Assembly: GCF_014647635.1 (NCBI RefSeq)
Contig: NZ_BMPO01000005.1
Coordinates: 62,001 to 126,000, forward strand
DNA: 64,000 bases
Reading direction: 5' to 3'
Source: Pseudomonas matsuisoli
Lineage (GTDB): Bacteria; Pseudomonadota; Gammaproteobacteria; Pseudomonadales; Pseudomonadaceae
Shown: positions 11,512 to 22,830 of the stretch, piece after piece
How the letters are laid out: each line of letters begins with the position of its first letter
Position numbering within the stretch: the stretch's first letter is position 1
Translations under genes and position numbers: made by a program
The notes under the pieces: generated by a model
Databases searched by the model: none
What the model was told of the DNA's origin: nothing
What the model saw: only the letters and a program-made list of their open reading frames with translations

Positions 11512-12381
11512 TCAAGGCCGCGATTTCTCTAGATAACGGAAGAACTCGCTACCTGGATCCAGCACCATCACGTCACGCTTGTCCGCAAAGCTCTCGCGAT
11601 ATGCCTGGAGACTGCGGTAGAAGGAATAGAACTCGGCGTTTTGGTTATAGGCGCTCGAATAGATCGCGGCTGCCTGGGCGTCACCATCACCGCGAATTTC
11701 TTCAGCATCTCGATAGGCATCGGCCAAGAGCACTCGACGCTGACGATCGGCATCCGCGCGGATCCCTTCCGCCAACTCGCGCCCTTTCGCACGATGCTCA
11801 CGCGCTTCACGCTCACGCTCAGAGCTCATGCGTTCATAGACGCTACGGTTCACTTCACGCGGCAGATCGATCGCTTTCACTCGCACATCGAGCACCTCGA
11901 TACCGAGTTCGCGGCGCGCCATGCTATCGAGCAGCGCAGTCATGTCGGCCATGAGCGCATCACGCTCACCCGACACGACTTCGTGCAACGTACGCTTACC
12001 GAACTGGTCGCGAAGCCCCGCCTCTAGCCGACGTGACAAACGCTCATCCGCTATTTGCTTCGTGCCGGAGGTAGCGGTGTAGAAACGCTCGGCATCCGCA
12101 ATTCGCCATTTTGCGTAGGCATCAACCATGACCGCTTTCTTTTCCAGCGTCAAAAAGCGCTGAGTCGATGTATCGAGCGTCAGCAGACGACCATCGAACT
12201 TACGCACGCGATTGACGTATGGAATCTTGAAATGCAGCCCTGGCGGGACATCGGCTTCGACCACTCGACCAAACTGCAGCAGGACCGCTCGCTCGGTTTC
12301 GGCAACGATATAGAAGCTGGACCAGACCACGATGGCCAACACCACCGCGGCAATCAGGCCAAAAAGAGACTTATTGCTCAT
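11512..12381 (-). CDS. hflC: HflC, protease modulator
   Basis: The 289-residue SPFH/band-7 protein has an N-terminal membrane anchor (about 5-26) followed by a periplasmic prohibitin-like domain (about 20-190, with TERAVLLQFGRV) and a long charged coiled coil (about 170-245). HflC forms a large cage with HflK around the FtsH protease. The hflC start and hflK stop overlap at one base, so translation is coupled. Confidence 0.97.
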   Translation of the reverse strand: MSNKSLFGLIAAVVLAIVVWSSFYIVAETERAVLLQFGRVVEADVPPGLHFKIPYVNRVRKFDGRLLTLDTSTQRFLTLEKKAVMVDAYAKWRIADAERFYTATSGTKQIADERLSRRLEAGLRDQFGKRTLHEVVSGERDALMADMTALLDSMARRELGIEVLDVRVKAIDLPREVNRSVYERMSSEREREAREHRAKGRELAEGIRADADRQRRVLLADAYRDAEEIRGDGDAQAAAIYSSAYNQNAEFYSFYRSLQAYRESFADKRDVMVLDPGSEFFRYLEKSRP

Positions 12382-13559
12382 CAGCGGCTCTCCCTAGAAC
12401 GCAGGTCACGCTGCTCCAGCTCGCGAGCAAGCCGGGACCCGGCATCCGAACTGCTGGAATTGGACGAGGACGTCGATGAATTGCCCGTCGCAGACCCCTG
12501 ATTGCGACCGCCTTCGATCATCTTGTCCAGTGGCAGATAGAGCAGATTGTTCTGTCCCTTGTCGCCCGTCACGAGCACCTTACTGGTGTTGCTCATCATT
12601 TCCTGCATCGTCGTCAGGTACAGACGCTCCCGAGTCACGTCGGGGGCCTTCTGGTACTCGGCGAGCAGCGCAGTGAAACGATCTGACTCACCGGTCGCGC
12701 GAGCCACGACTTCGTCACGGTAGCCGTTGGCTTCTTCCAGCAGACGCTGCGCTTGACCGCGCGCTTCTGGAATCACGCCGTTCGCATAGGTTTCCGCCTG
12801 GTTGCGCTCACGCTGCTCGTCCTCACGCGCCCGGATGACATCGTCGAATGCCTCCTGAACTTCGCGAGGCGCCGAAGCGCTCTGGATATTGACCTGAGTC
12901 ACCGTGATACCGGCTTGGTAGTTATCCAGGAACCGCTGCAGACGCTCACGGACCTGGGCCGCAATGGCTTCACGCCCTTCGGTCAACACCTGGTCCATGG
13001 TCGACGAGCCCACCACATGGCGCAGCGCGCTGTCCGTGGCATGCTCGAGGCTGATTTCAGGCTGATCGACGTTGATCACGAAGTTGCGCAGGTTGCTGAT
13101 GCGGTATTGCACCGTCAGTGGCACCTCGACGATGTTTTCATCCTGCGTGAGCATCGCGCCCTGCTTGCTGTAAGCCCGCTCGCGCGTAACGTTCTCCTGG
13201 TACTTGGTATCGAACGGCGGGAAGTAAATATTCAGGCCCGAATCGACGGTCTCGTGATATTTACCCAAGCGCAGGATCACCGCCTGCTCTTGCTGGTCCA
13301 CCACGTACACCGCGTTATAGAGCCACGCAGCCAATAGCACGAGCAGCGCAATGGCAAGCATGCCAAAACCACCGCCCTTGCTTCCGCCGCTGCTTCCGCC
13401 ACTGGAGTTGCGCTTCTTACCACCGAACATCCCGCCCAGGCTTTCCTGCAACTTACGAAAGGCCTCATCGAGATCGGGTGGCCCCTGACGCCCACCGCCT
13501 TTGCGGCCGCCCCAAGGGTCTTGATTATTCGAATTGCCACCCGGCTCATTCCAAGCCAT
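12381..13559 (-). CDS. hflK: HflK, FtsH protease activity modulator
   Basis: The 392-residue partner of HflC has a Gly/Ser-rich cytoplasmic N-terminus (about 1-62), one membrane helix (about 65-87), an SPFH domain (about 88-260), a coiled coil (about 265-310) and a Ser/Asn-rich tail. I place the start at 13559 (MAWNEPGG), where GGAG lies 6 nt upstream; the open frame continues to 13655, but the extra 32 residues are atypical and lack a binding site. The gene lies 95 bp after hflX. Confidence 0.95.
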   Translation of the reverse strand: MAWNEPGGNSNNQDPWGGRKGGGRQGPPDLDEAFRKLQESLGGMFGGKKRNSSGGSSGGSKGGGFGMLAIALLVLLAAWLYNAVYVVDQQEQAVILRLGKYHETVDSGLNIYFPPFDTKYQENVTRERAYSKQGAMLTQDENIVEVPLTVQYRISNLRNFVINVDQPEISLEHATDSALRHVVGSSTMDQVLTEGREAIAAQVRERLQRFLDNYQAGITVTQVNIQSASAPREVQEAFDDVIRAREDEQRERNQAETYANGVIPEARGQAQRLLEEANGYRDEVVARATGESDRFTALLAEYQKAPDVTRERLYLTTMQEMMSNTSKVLVTGDKGQNNLLYLPLDKMIEGGRNQGSATGNSSTSSSNSSSSDAGSRLARELEQRDLRSRESR

Positions 13560-13654
13560 AGCGCTCTCCATCACTGATATGCAAAAACGCGCCCACGGCG
13601 CGCCGCCAATGCTACAGAATCCCCCGACCGGCGCCAAAGGCGGCCGGCCGGCCA

Positions 13655-14956
13655 TTATTGCAAAGTGTGTTGCTGGATGAAGACATCGGGCTTCAACCCT
13701 TCTCGACTCACGAGACGATTGAGCTCCACACGAGGCAAGCGAACAACCAATAACGTATCGCCCTGCTCATCATGTGATTCGTCGCGCACCGCCCCGAGGG
13801 CGAACAGCTGTGAGCGAAGTCGCGCCAACGTTTGCGGTATCCGCAAGGTGGCAGCGAACATATCCTCACCGAGCAATTCGACGACGGCTTGCCTGATGAG
13901 ATCCAGACCTAGTCCCGTCTGGGCGGAAACCCAGACACGACGCGGAATACCCTCTTCGTCACGCTGAATGTGAGGCTCGACACCTTCGAGCAAGTCCAAC
14001 TTGTTGTAGACCTCGAGCATTGGCAACTCGCGCGCGCCAATTTCCTCCAGCACATCGAGGACCTGTTCGATCTGCTCGTCGCGATCAGGCTCGTGCGCAT
14101 CGATCACATGGAGCAGCAAGTCCGCGTTCGCCGACTCTTCGAGGGTCGCCCGAAACGATTCCACCAACTTATGCGGAAGATGACGGATGAACCCTACCGT
14201 GTCGGCCAGTACCACCGGGCCGATATCCTCGAGCTCAAGACGCCTGAGGGTCGGATCAAGGGTCGCAAAGAGCTGATTCGCCGCGTAAACCTCCGACGTG
14301 GTGAGCGCATTGAACAGCGTAGACTTGCCGGCGTTGGTGTACCCCACCAATGAGACTGAAGGTATCTCCGCACGACGGCGCCCTCGCCGCGCCTGGTCAC
14401 GTTGACTGCGAACCTTTTCCAGGCGCTGCTTGATCTGCCGGATGCGGACGCGCAAAAGACGACGGTCGGTTTCCAGCTGTGTTTCACCAGGGCCGCGGAG
14501 TCCGATGCCACCCTTCTGGCGCTCAAGGTGAGTCCACCCACGAACCAGCCGCGTGCTCATGTGTTCCAGTTGAGCGAGCTCGACTTGCAACTTGCCTTCG
14601 TGCGTTCGCGCGCGCTGGGCGAAGATGTCGAGAATCAGACCGGTACGATCGAGCACACGACATTCCAGGGCGCGCTCTAGGTTACGCTCCTGACTCGGCG
14701 TGAGGGTGTGATTGAAGATGACCAGCTCAACCTGCTCGGCATGGACCAGCTCGTGAAGTTCATCCACTTTACCGGTACCCACCAGGTACTTGGCACTGGG
14801 CCGATGGCGCGGGACATTGACGAAAGCCACTGCTTCCGCGCCGGCAGAACGCGCTAGCTCAGAGAACTCTTGAGGGTCTTCCCGGACATCCGGATCCTGA
14901 CCCTCGAGATGAACGAGGATGGCGCGCTCCCCACCCTCATGTCGTTCGAAGAACAA
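13655..14956 (-). CDS. hflX: ribosome-associated GTPase HflX
   Basis: The 433-residue GTPase splits stalled 70S ribosomes under stress. It has the HflX N-terminal glycine-rich domain (about 1-190, with GPGETQLETDRR near 156-167) and a G domain with G1 GYTNAGKST at 205-213, G3 DTVGFI, and NKLD near 325. It lies 12 bp downstream of hfq, the conserved hfq-hflX-hflK-hflC order. Confidence 0.97.
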   Translation of the reverse strand: MFFERHEGGERAILVHLEGQDPDVREDPQEFSELARSAGAEAVAFVNVPRHRPSAKYLVGTGKVDELHELVHAEQVELVIFNHTLTPSQERNLERALECRVLDRTGLILDIFAQRARTHEGKLQVELAQLEHMSTRLVRGWTHLERQKGGIGLRGPGETQLETDRRLLRVRIRQIKQRLEKVRSQRDQARRGRRRAEIPSVSLVGYTNAGKSTLFNALTTSEVYAANQLFATLDPTLRRLELEDIGPVVLADTVGFIRHLPHKLVESFRATLEESANADLLLHVIDAHEPDRDEQIEQVLDVLEEIGARELPMLEVYNKLDLLEGVEPHIQRDEEGIPRRVWVSAQTGLGLDLIRQAVVELLGEDMFAATLRIPQTLARLRSQLFALGAVRDESHDEQGDTLLVVRLPRVELNRLVSREGLKPDVFIQQHTLQ

Positions 14957-14968
14957 AGTCCAGCCCCG

Positions 14969-15232
<264 letters not shown>

Positions 15233-15306
15233 TTATTGAGATTTGAAATCTTTTGAATTTTAGCTGCCTTGCAGGAAAAGCGAGTGCAAGGCGAAGAATG
15301 AATGAC

Positions 15307-16278
15307 TTACCGCAATATGGAGGCCGATTCCAGGTATTTCAAGACACGTGAGCTGTTGTCGGGAGCAGCGCTGTCCAACCACGTCAGACAGGGCCAACTG
15401 CGCAACCAAGTAAATTGCCGCTTAGCCAGTTGCCGGGTCGCGATAACGCCCCGCTCTTCCATCTCGCTGTAGGTCAGCCTTCCATCTAAATGTTGCCAAA
15501 CTTGCCGATACCCGACCGCCCGAATGGATGGCAGCTCTTCGTGCAGATCTCCGCGAGCACGCAGCTCTTCGACCTCTGCAACGAACCCCTGTTCCAGCAT
15601 CGAGCGGAAGCGCAGGGCAATTCGATCGTGCAAGGTCTGACGCTGTGCCGGGGCAATGGCGAACTGCGCGACAGTATACGGGAATCGCCCTTCGCCGGGC
15701 GCCTCTGTCACGGCATTTTCAGCCTGCTGACGCTGCCTCAGTTCAGTCATCGTCTGCCCACTGATGCGATGCACCTCCAACGCTCTTAGCAGACGCTGCG
15801 GGTCGTTGGGATGAATACGCGCCGCCGACTCGGGATCGACCTCTGACAGGCGTCGGTGCATATGCGCCCAACCCAGCACCCCAGCCTCTGCTTCGAGAGA
15901 CGCCCGGACCGCGGGATCGGCGCTTGGCATCTCTGCCAGCCCGTCGATCAGCGCTTTGAAGTACAGCATCGTGCCACCGACCAGCAGAGGGATCCGTCCT
16001 GCGGCGGTAATCGCGGCCATTTCCCGCAACGCGTCGCGACAAAAGTCAGCCGCTGAATAGGCTTCGACAGGATCACGAATATCGATGAGTCGATGCGGAT
16101 AACGCTGGAGAATATCGGCGGACGGTTTTGCCGTACCGATGTCCATCCCCCGGTACACCAACGCAGAGTCAACGCTTACGAGCTCGCAGGGCAAGCGCTC
16201 CGTCAGCGCCAGCGCAAGATCGGTCTTCCCCGCAGCAGTAGGCCCCATGAGAAAGATAGCGGGTGGCAGGGAAGACAT
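15307..16278 (-). CDS. miaA: tRNA dimethylallyltransferase
   Basis: The 323-residue enzyme adds the dimethylallyl group to A37 of tRNAs reading UNN codons. It has the P-loop [12 protein letters not shown] near residues 12-23, the substrate motif [18 protein letters not shown] (about 35-52), and the [12 protein letters not shown] signature near the C-terminus. Length is normal. It lies between mutL and hfq in the conserved order. Confidence 0.98.
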   Translation of the reverse strand: MSSLPPAIFLMGPTAAGKTDLALALTERLPCELVSVDSALVYRGMDIGTAKPSADILQRYPHRLIDIRDPVEAYSAADFCRDALREMAAITAAGRIPLLVGGTMLYFKALIDGLAEMPSADPAVRASLEAEAGVLGWAHMHRRLSEVDPESAARIHPNDPQRLLRALEVHRISGQTMTELRQRQQAENAVTEAPGEGRFPYTVAQFAIAPAQRQTLHDRIALRFRSMLEQGFVAEVEELRARGDLHEELPSIRAVGYRQVWQHLDGRLTYSEMEERGVIATRQLAKRQFTWLRSWPCLTWLDSAAPDNSSRVLKYLESASILR

Positions 16279-16357
16279 CGAAGGTTCCGGAAATCGAAAG
16301 GCGCGTAGTTTCCAGCGGACCTGGCGATGGACGCAAGCAGGAAGACGTTTTCCAGCG

Positions 16358-18268
16358 CTATTGACCGCGCATGAACAGCTTATCCAACTGATCCATACTC
16401 ATCTGCGTCCAAGTAGGTCGACCGTGATTGCATTGACCGCTACGCTCAGTCTGCTCCATATCACGAAGCAAACCGTTCATTTCCGGCAGGCTCAAGCGCC
16501 GATTGGCCCGGATCGCGCCGTGGCAGGCCATGGTGGCGAGCAATTCGTTCAAATGCGCTTGAATCCGATCACTGGTGCCGTATTCCAGCAGATCCGCAAT
16601 CACATCCCGCACCAATCCAGCGGCATGCGCCTGCTTCAGTAACACTGGGATCTGCCGGATCGCCAATGTTTCCGGGCCCAGGCGCTGCAGCTCGAAGCCG
16701 AGTCGATGAAACCACTCGGCGTGCTCTTCGGCGCAATCGGTTTCGCGCTGGCTCAACGCGACGGACTCCGGCACCAGTAGCGGCTGCCCGCGCAAGCCTT
16801 CGCTAGCCATCGCAGTCTTCAGACGCTCATAGGTAATCCGCTCATGTGCCGCGTGCATGTCGACGACGATCAACCCCTGGGCGCCTTCAGCAAGGATGTA
16901 AACGCCCTTGAGCTGCGCGACCGCATATCCCAAAGGCGGAATATCGCCCTGCACGTCCGGCAAGGGTGCCGCCACGGCACTCGGCGCAAGTGGCGCGTAG
17001 AACGCTTGGTATGCACCCGAGGCTTCGGCCGTCATCGACGAAGATTCTGGACGGTAGCTGCGATAGCTTGCACCGCCACCGACACCACCACCTAAGACGG
17101 CCGAAATAGAAGATGTCTCGCTCCCATCGACCGGTTGCGGCTGCCTGTCAAGCAGGCTCGCGGCGAGACTCATTTCACCCTGAGGGCCGAATTCGCCCGC
17201 AGTAGCACCCGTAGGGCGCATCACAGCGGGCGCTACTGACGCCAGCTGATCCTCAGGGCGTATCTCACCCAACGCACGGTGCAGCGTGCCATAGAGGAAG
17301 TCATGCACCATGCGACTTTCACGAAAGCGAACCTCATGTTTGGTGGGATGAACGTTAACGTCCACCACGGCCGGATCCACTTCAAGAAACAAGACGAACG
17401 TCGGATGCCGGCCATTGAACAGAACATCGCGATACGCCTGACGTACCGCGTGAGCGACCAGCTTGTCGCGCACCATGCGACCATTCACATAGAAATACTG
17501 GAGGTCCGCCTGACTTCGGGAGAAGGTCGGCAGGCCTACCCATCCCCATAAACGCACGCCCTCCCGCTCAACTTCCAACGGCAACGCCTGCTCGAGGAAG
17601 GCCGGACCACAGACGGCACCGACACGGCGAGCACGCGCCTGCGCATCGCGTGCTTCGTGCAACGCCAGGATGCTCTTGCCGTTATGGCGCAGATGGAACG
17701 CCACATCGAACCGCGCAAGCGCAAGGCGCCGCACGACTTCCTGTAGGTGATCGAACTCGGTCTTTTCCGTGCGCAGAAATTTGCGTCGGGCAGGCGTATT
17801 GAAAAACAGATCGCGGACCTCAACCGAGGTGCCGACGGGATGCGCAGCAGGCTGCACCCGAGACTCCATATCCCGGCCTTCGGTCTCGACTTGCCAAGCC
17901 TCTGTCGCGTCAGCCGTGCGCGAGGTCATGGTGAGGCGCGCAACTGAGCTGATGGACGCAAGCGCCTCGCCACGGAAACCCATGCTCATGACCCGCTCGA
18001 GGTCTTCAAGATCGCGAATCTTGCTCGTGGCATGACGCGCAAGCGCTAAAGGCAAATCGTCGGCAGGGATTCCCAAGCCGTCGTCGCGAACGCGAAGCAG
18101 CTTGATGCCACCTTGTTCGACGTCGATATCGATACGCTTCGCACCGGCGTCGAGGCTGTTTTCCAGCAACTCCTTGATCACCGATGCCGGCCGCTCTACG
18201 ACCTCACCGGCAGCGATCTGGTTGGCGAGCCGCGGGTTGAGTAGCTGTATGCGGCGCAGTTCAGTCAT
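16358..18268 (-). CDS. mutL: DNA mismatch repair protein MutL
   Basis: The 636-residue protein has the GHKL ATPase domain (ENSLDAGA near 36-43, RDDGLGI near 61-67, [10 protein letters not shown] near 94-103), a linker, and a C-terminal dimerisation/endonuclease domain. The endonuclease motif [12 protein letters not shown] is present near residue 475, along with ACHGAIR (near 590) and CNHGRP (near 614). It should therefore have nicking activity, unlike E. coli MutL. The start codon overlaps the amiB stop by 8 bp. Confidence 0.97.
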   Translation of the reverse strand: MTELRRIQLLNPRLANQIAAGEVVERPASVIKELLENSLDAGAKRIDIDVEQGGIKLLRVRDDGLGIPADDLPLALARHATSKIRDLEDLERVMSMGFRGEALASISSVARLTMTSRTADATEAWQVETEGRDMESRVQPAAHPVGTSVEVRDLFFNTPARRKFLRTEKTEFDHLQEVVRRLALARFDVAFHLRHNGKSILALHEARDAQARARRVGAVCGPAFLEQALPLEVEREGVRLWGWVGLPTFSRSQADLQYFYVNGRMVRDKLVAHAVRQAYRDVLFNGRHPTFVLFLEVDPAVVDVNVHPTKHEVRFRESRMVHDFLYGTLHRALGEIRPEDQLASVAPAVMRPTGATAGEFGPQGEMSLAASLLDRQPQPVDGSETSSISAVLGGGVGGGASYRSYRPESSSMTAEASGAYQAFYAPLAPSAVAAPLPDVQGDIPPLGYAVAQLKGVYILAEGAQGLIVVDMHAAHERITYERLKTAMASEGLRGQPLLVPESVALSQRETDCAEEHAEWFHRLGFELQRLGPETLAIRQIPVLLKQAHAAGLVRDVIADLLEYGTSDRIQAHLNELLATMACHGAIRANRRLSLPEMNGLLRDMEQTERSGQCNHGRPTWTQMSMDQLDKLFMRGQ

Positions 18269-19679
18269 TGCTTGAAGCCAGCGTGGTCGCTGGGATATCG
18301 AGCACCTGGCCCACTTTGATCACATCGTTGGAAAGCTTGTTGGCACTGCGCAGGGCTGCCAAGTTCACCTGGTACCGCTGGGCAATCAAGGCAAGGCTTT
18401 CACCTGAGCTTACGACATGCTCACGAGGCCCCATCGCCAACTTGCCAGAGTCTCGTAACCAAGCGATGTACGTACCTGGCGGCGGGTGCTGCGCGAAGAA
18501 GTCCTTGACCCCACGTGTAATGGAGCGCGCGAGACTCGCTTGATGGCCCGACGTGGCGAGCTTGGCGGCTTCCCCTGGATTAGAGATGAAACCGGTCTCG
18601 ACCAGGATGGATGGAATATCCGGCGACTTGAGGACCATGAACCCTGCCTGTTCCACGCGACGCTTATGCAGTGGCGTGATCTTGCCGAGGTTTGTCAGCA
18701 CCTTTTGCCCAACGTTCAAGCTCGACGCCATCGACGCAGTCATCGAAAGATCGAGAAGGACGCCAGCCAGCATCTGATCCTTACCTTCCAGGCTCAGACT
18801 CCCCGCCCCGCCGATCAGGTCGGAACGGTTTTCGTTGTCTGCCAGCCAGCGAGCCGTTTCCGAAGTTGCACCGCGATCGGATAGCGCGAATACCGAGGCC
18901 CCGAAGGCCGAGGCCCGTGGCGCTGCATCCGCGTGAATCGACACGAACAGGTCGGCGCCCTTCTTGCGCGCGATCTCGGTGCGCTTACGCAGCGGAATGA
19001 AGTAATCGCCGGTCCGCGTCAGCTCGGCACGGTAACCCTTCTCCGCGTTGATCTGCCGCTGCAGCTCCTTGGCGATCGCCAAGGTGATGTTTTTTTCACG
19101 CGCGCCTTTGGGACCAAGCGCGCCGGGATCCTCGCCACCGTGCCCGGCATCGATCGCGACCACGATGTCGCGCTTGGCGCTATTGACGGGAGGAAGCTTG
19201 GTCGCGGGCTGAGTCGGCGTGACAGGCGTTGCAGGTACGCTGGCCGTTGTGGTCTCGGGAAGGCTCGGCGACAGGTCCGCGCCCTTATCGAACAAGTCGA
19301 TCACGAGCCGGTCGCCGTACTCCTGGTTTGGCGGCAACACGAAACTCTTGGGTGTCACTTCGGCGGACAGGTCGATCACCACGCGAAGCTCATCCGCAGC
19401 ACGCTGTGCCGAACGGATGCTGGTAATCGGCGTATTGGCGATTGCGAGCTGATCCAGGCGGGTCTTGAGGTCTGCACCTTTTATGTCGACCACGATCCGG
19501 TCAGGCGCCGCGAGCGTGAACAGGTTGTGCTGCACGGGCCCAGAAAGGTCAAAGACCAAGCGTGTGTTGTCCGGCGCGCGCCACAAGCGAACGCTTCGAA
19601 CATCGGATGCGGCAAACGCCTCGAAGGCCAGGAACGCCAGCAGCAATCCGACAATGCCGCGCAACATGCCCACCCGCAT
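18261..19679 (-). CDS. amiB: N-acetylmuramoyl-L-alanine amidase with AMIN and LysM domains
   Basis: This periplasmic amidase of 472 residues cleaves the septal peptidoglycan during daughter-cell separation. A signal peptide (about 1-23, ending AFAAS) is followed by an AMIN domain (about 25-125), a Pro/Thr linker, the Amidase_3 domain with zinc ligands ([29 protein letters not shown]), and a C-terminal LysM repeat (about 420-464). I chose the start at 19679 because GAGG lies 6 nt upstream and it clears the tsaE stop by 19 bp; the longer frame from 19748 would overlap tsaE by 50 bp. Confidence 0.93.
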   Translation of the reverse strand: MRVGMLRGIVGLLLAFLAFEAFAASDVRSVRLWRAPDNTRLVFDLSGPVQHNLFTLAAPDRIVVDIKGADLKTRLDQLAIANTPITSIRSAQRAADELRVVIDLSAEVTPKSFVLPPNQEYGDRLVIDLFDKGADLSPSLPETTTASVPATPVTPTQPATKLPPVNSAKRDIVVAIDAGHGGEDPGALGPKGAREKNITLAIAKELQRQINAEKGYRAELTRTGDYFIPLRKRTEIARKKGADLFVSIHADAAPRASAFGASVFALSDRGATSETARWLADNENRSDLIGGAGSLSLEGKDQMLAGVLLDLSMTASMASSLNVGQKVLTNLGKITPLHKRRVEQAGFMVLKSPDIPSILVETGFISNPGEAAKLATSGHQASLARSITRGVKDFFAQHPPPGTYIAWLRDSGKLAMGPREHVVSSGESLALIAQRYQVNLAALRSANKLSNDVIKVGQVLDIPATTLASSND

Positions 19680-19698
19680 ACCAATCCTCATTGCTTCG

Positions 19699-20175
19699 TC
19701 ATACTCCAGTGGCAAGGGCAGAACACCAGGCTTCGCCTCGCGCTCCATAAGGAACGAGGCTGAGCAACCGCCCTTCAGAATGCGGCGTAATGGTAATGTC
19801 CAGGTCAGGCTTTGGCAAAACGCCAGTGCCCCGTTCTGGCCATTCGATCAGGCATAACGCATCTTCGGCAAAATAATCCCGGATACCGAGAAATTCCAGT
19901 TCTTCGGGGTCCGCTAGTCGGTAAAGATCGAAATGGAATGCCGCAATATCACCAATTTGGTAGGGCTCGACCAGGGTGAACGTCGGGCTTTTCACGCGCC
20001 CCTGATGACCAAGCCCGCGAATCAGCCCCCGCGAAAGCGTCGTCTTGCCCGCGCCCAGGTCACCGTGCAGGAAGATTACGCCGTGCCCTCCGGTCACCCG
20101 CGCAAGACGCGCGCCCATCTCCAGCATGGCATCTTCGCCAACGACCTCAAGCGTCAAGGGTGAACCGAACGACAC
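19699..20175 (-). CDS. tsaE: tRNA threonylcarbamoyladenosine biosynthesis protein TsaE
   Basis: This 158-residue P-loop ATPase works with TsaB and TsaD to make t6A37 on ANN-decoding tRNAs. Walker A is GDLGAGKTT at residues 38-46; the family motif FHFDLYRL follows in the second half. I chose a GTG start at 20175, preceded by GAGGAG at 8 nt spacing; the frame open to 20295 would add 40 unrelated residues. The start lies 22 bp inside the 3' end of the NAD(P)HX repair gene. Confidence 0.92.
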   Translation of the reverse strand: MSFGSPLTLEVVGEDAMLEMGARLARVTGGHGVIFLHGDLGAGKTTLSRGLIRGLGHQGRVKSPTFTLVEPYQIGDIAAFHFDLYRLADPEELEFLGIRDYFAEDALCLIEWPERGTGVLPKPDLDITITPHSEGRLLSLVPYGARGEAWCSALATGV

Positions 20176-21683
20176 GGAGAATGCTCCTCGATAACCTGTC
20201 TGATAAAAGTCGGCATGTCGCCGGCGGCAAGCCCCCGGCCCTCGGCGAGCCCAATACGCTCGCCAGCACATGCATGCAGCCACACACCGAGGCATGCCGC
20301 ATCGTAGGCGTTCATGCCCTGTGCCCGCAGCGCGCCGATCAGGCCCGCTAGCACGTCACCCAGTCCGGAACCCGCCATCGCGGGGTGCCCCCTGTCGCAT
20401 ACGGCGAGCCGGCCATCCGGCGCGGCGACGATGGTACCAGCGCCCTTCAATACGACACAGGTCCGGTATCGACGCGCCAGCTCGAACGCCGCCGCGAATC
20501 GGTCCGCCTGAATGTTGCCGGTGGACGAACTCAACAGTCGTGCCGCCTCGCCGGGATGGGGCGTGATGACCGAATCCTCGGGCAGCTCGACCGCGCCAGT
20601 CGCCAGCAGATTGAGCGCATCGGCATCCCAGACGTGCTTACACCCGACTACCGCTGCGGCGCTCAGCAGGCTGCGTCCCCACGCCGCTCCGCCAAGGCCC
20701 GGCCCCACGACCAGCACACTGGCTTTTTCTGCCATGGCCAGCAGCTGATTGGCCGATCGCACACCGTGTGTCATCAGTTCCGGACGACGCGCCTGCGCGG
20801 CAGCCACATGCTCTTCCCGCGTAGCGACGGAGACCAGCCCCGCACCCGCGCGCAAGGCGCTTTCCGCCATCAAGAGTGCGGCGCCCCCCATCCCGCGGTC
20901 TCCCCCAATAACCAGCACATGCCCGAAATGCCCCTTGTGCGCGGTCGGTACACGTGGTGCCAACTGCGGCAGAGTGGCACGGCTCAATCGAGTCACGGGC
21001 GACGCGACACGACGGTCATCCATTTGATTAGCGCCAAGGTCATCGAAGACCAAACGCCCTACGTATGCGCCGGCCTCCCCCGTAAATAACCCTTGCTTGA
21101 GAGCAATGAACGTCACGGTCACCACAGCCTTGATGGCGCCTTCCAGGGCGTGGCCGGTATCGGCGTTCAACCCAGACGGCACATCGACCGCAAGGACCGG
21201 GCAACCACTCGAATTGACGGCCTTGATCGCAGCATCGTAAGGCGGACGCAACGAGCCCTGTGCGCCAGTACCCAACAGCGCATCGATGACGACCCCTTCG
21301 AAGGTGGCGTCGTTGCGCCAAGGCTGCGTGACCACACCTGAAGCGACAGCTTCTCGATAAGCCATTGCAGCATCGCCTTGCAGCTGTGCAGGCTCACCTA
21401 CCGCCCACGCTCTGACCGACCACCCTGCGCGCTTGGCCAGCGCTGCAATCAGGTAGCCATCCCCCGCGTTGTTGCCTCGGCCCGCGAGCAGTGTCAGCGT
21501 GCGCACATCCGGCCATTGCTGGCGCAGGGCGCGCCAGCATGCCTCGGCGGCCGTGCCCATGAGCTGAAAGCCTGGTGTACCGCTGGCGATCAGCCGGGCA
21601 TCGAGCGCGCGGACCTGTTCAACGGTGTACAGCGCATCAGGCAGGTCGTCGTATGTCTGCTGCATCGGGTAGTGCCGCTCCAT
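20154..21683 (-). CDS. nnr: bifunctional NAD(P)H-hydrate epimerase / ADP-dependent dehydratase
   Basis: The 509-residue two-domain metabolite-repair enzyme. The YjeF N-terminal epimerase domain (about 10-215) has AGRGNNAGDGYLIA and DALLGTGAQG; the ribokinase-like dehydratase (about 230-500) has VGPGLGG, TPHPGEAARL, and AGSGLGDVLAGLIGAL. Together they restore hydrated NADH and NADPH. A second in-frame ATG at 21665 (MQQTYDD) is an alternative start; neither has a strong binding site. It heads the minus-strand run toward hflC and is divergent from queG, 51 bp away. Confidence 0.95.
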   Translation of the reverse strand: MERHYPMQQTYDDLPDALYTVEQVRALDARLIASGTPGFQLMGTAAEACWRALRQQWPDVRTLTLLAGRGNNAGDGYLIAALAKRAGWSVRAWAVGEPAQLQGDAAMAYREAVASGVVTQPWRNDATFEGVVIDALLGTGAQGSLRPPYDAAIKAVNSSGCPVLAVDVPSGLNADTGHALEGAIKAVVTVTFIALKQGLFTGEAGAYVGRLVFDDLGANQMDDRRVASPVTRLSRATLPQLAPRVPTAHKGHFGHVLVIGGDRGMGGAALLMAESALRAGAGLVSVATREEHVAAAQARRPELMTHGVRSANQLLAMAEKASVLVVGPGLGGAAWGRSLLSAAAVVGCKHVWDADALNLLATGAVELPEDSVITPHPGEAARLLSSSTGNIQADRFAAAFELARRYRTCVVLKGAGTIVAAPDGRLAVCDRGHPAMAGSGLGDVLAGLIGALRAQGMNAYDAACLGVWLHACAGERIGLAEGRGLAAGDMPTFIRQVIEEHSPCRSVHP

Positions 21684-21734
21684 GTCTGGCAGAATTGCGG
21701 GATTATAGGCCTCCCCGTATTACGTAACGCGCTC

Positions 21735-22793
21735 ATGTCCACTCAGCCAGACCTTCCCGCCCTTGCCCACGCCATAAAAGAATGGGGACAAGCGCTTGGC
21801 TTCCAGCAGGTCGGCATTACCGATATCGACCTGGGCCGTCACGAGCAACATTTGCAAGACTGGCTGAACGCGGGATACCACGGCGAGATGGAATATATGG
21901 CCGCACACGGCCAAAAGCGTTCCCGCCCGGCCGAACTTGTGCCGGGAACCTTGCGCGTCGTTTCCGTACGAATGGACTACCTGCCGGGCGACACGCGCAT
22001 GGCGCAGCGTCTGGCAGAGCGCGATAAAGCCTACCTGTCCCGCTATGCGCTTGGCCGGGACTACCACAAATTGATCCGCAAGCGGCTGCAGCAGTTGGCC
22101 GACCGCATCGTCGCGGAAGTCGGCACGTTGGGGTACCGGGCATTCGTCGACAGCGCACCCGTGCTGGAAAAAGCCGTCGCAGAAAAAGCAGGTCTTGGCT
22201 GGATTGGCAAAAACACGCTCGTCCTCAATCGCAAGGCAGGCAGCTATTTCTTTCTTGGCGAACTCTTCGTCGATCTCCCCCTTCCCGTCGACCCGCCGCA
22301 GGCCACGGAACACTGCGGCCGCTGCAGCGCGTGCCTGGATATCTGCCCGACACAGGCCTTCGTGGGCCCACAACAGCTGGATGCACGGCGCTGCATCTCT
22401 TACCTCACCATCGAGCTCAAGGGGCCGATCCCGGAAGCGCTTCGCCCGCTCATGGGTAATCGCGTGTTCGGGTGTGACGACTGCCAGATCGTGTGCCCGT
22501 GGAATCGGTTCGCACGCCCGACGCACGAGCCAGACTTCTCACCCCGCCATGGGCTGGATAACGAAGAACTCGCCAGCCTATTCCGCTGGACCGAAGACGA
22601 GTTTCTCAGTCGCACCGAAGGTTCGCCGCTACGACGGGCCGGCTACGAGCGCTGGCTGCGGAATCTGGCAGTGGGCCTAGGCAACGCACCGTCCACCATC
22701 CCGGTGATCGAGGCCCTGAATCTACGCCGCAACCACCCCTCGGCATTGGTGCGCGAACATGTGGAATGGGCGTTGGATAGGCATCGGAGCTAG
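21735..22793 (+). CDS. queG: epoxyqueuosine reductase QueG
   Basis: The 352-residue cobalamin-dependent iron-sulfur enzyme carries out the last step of queuosine synthesis on tRNA. Two [4Fe-4S] motifs are visible: CGRCSACLDICP at about 193-204 and CDDCQIVCPWN at about 246-256. The N-terminal part (QQVGITDID, YMAAH, SVRMDY) matches the family. I chose the ATG at 21735 (MSTQPDL); the open frame extends far upstream across the divergent promoter and the nnr gene. Confidence 0.96.
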   Translation: MSTQPDLPALAHAIKEWGQALGFQQVGITDIDLGRHEQHLQDWLNAGYHGEMEYMAAHGQKRSRPAELVPGTLRVVSVRMDYLPGDTRMAQRLAERDKAYLSRYALGRDYHKLIRKRLQQLADRIVAEVGTLGYRAFVDSAPVLEKAVAEKAGLGWIGKNTLVLNRKAGSYFFLGELFVDLPLPVDPPQATEHCGRCSACLDICPTQAFVGPQQLDARRCISYLTIELKGPIPEALRPLMGNRVFGCDDCQIVCPWNRFARPTHEPDFSPRHGLDNEELASLFRWTEDEFLSRTEGSPLRRAGYERWLRNLAVGLGNAPSTIPVIEALNLRRNHPSALVREHVEWALDRHRS

Positions 22794-22830
22794 CGCGCGC
22801 AGCTGATCTTCGACAATAAAATTGGGCTGC

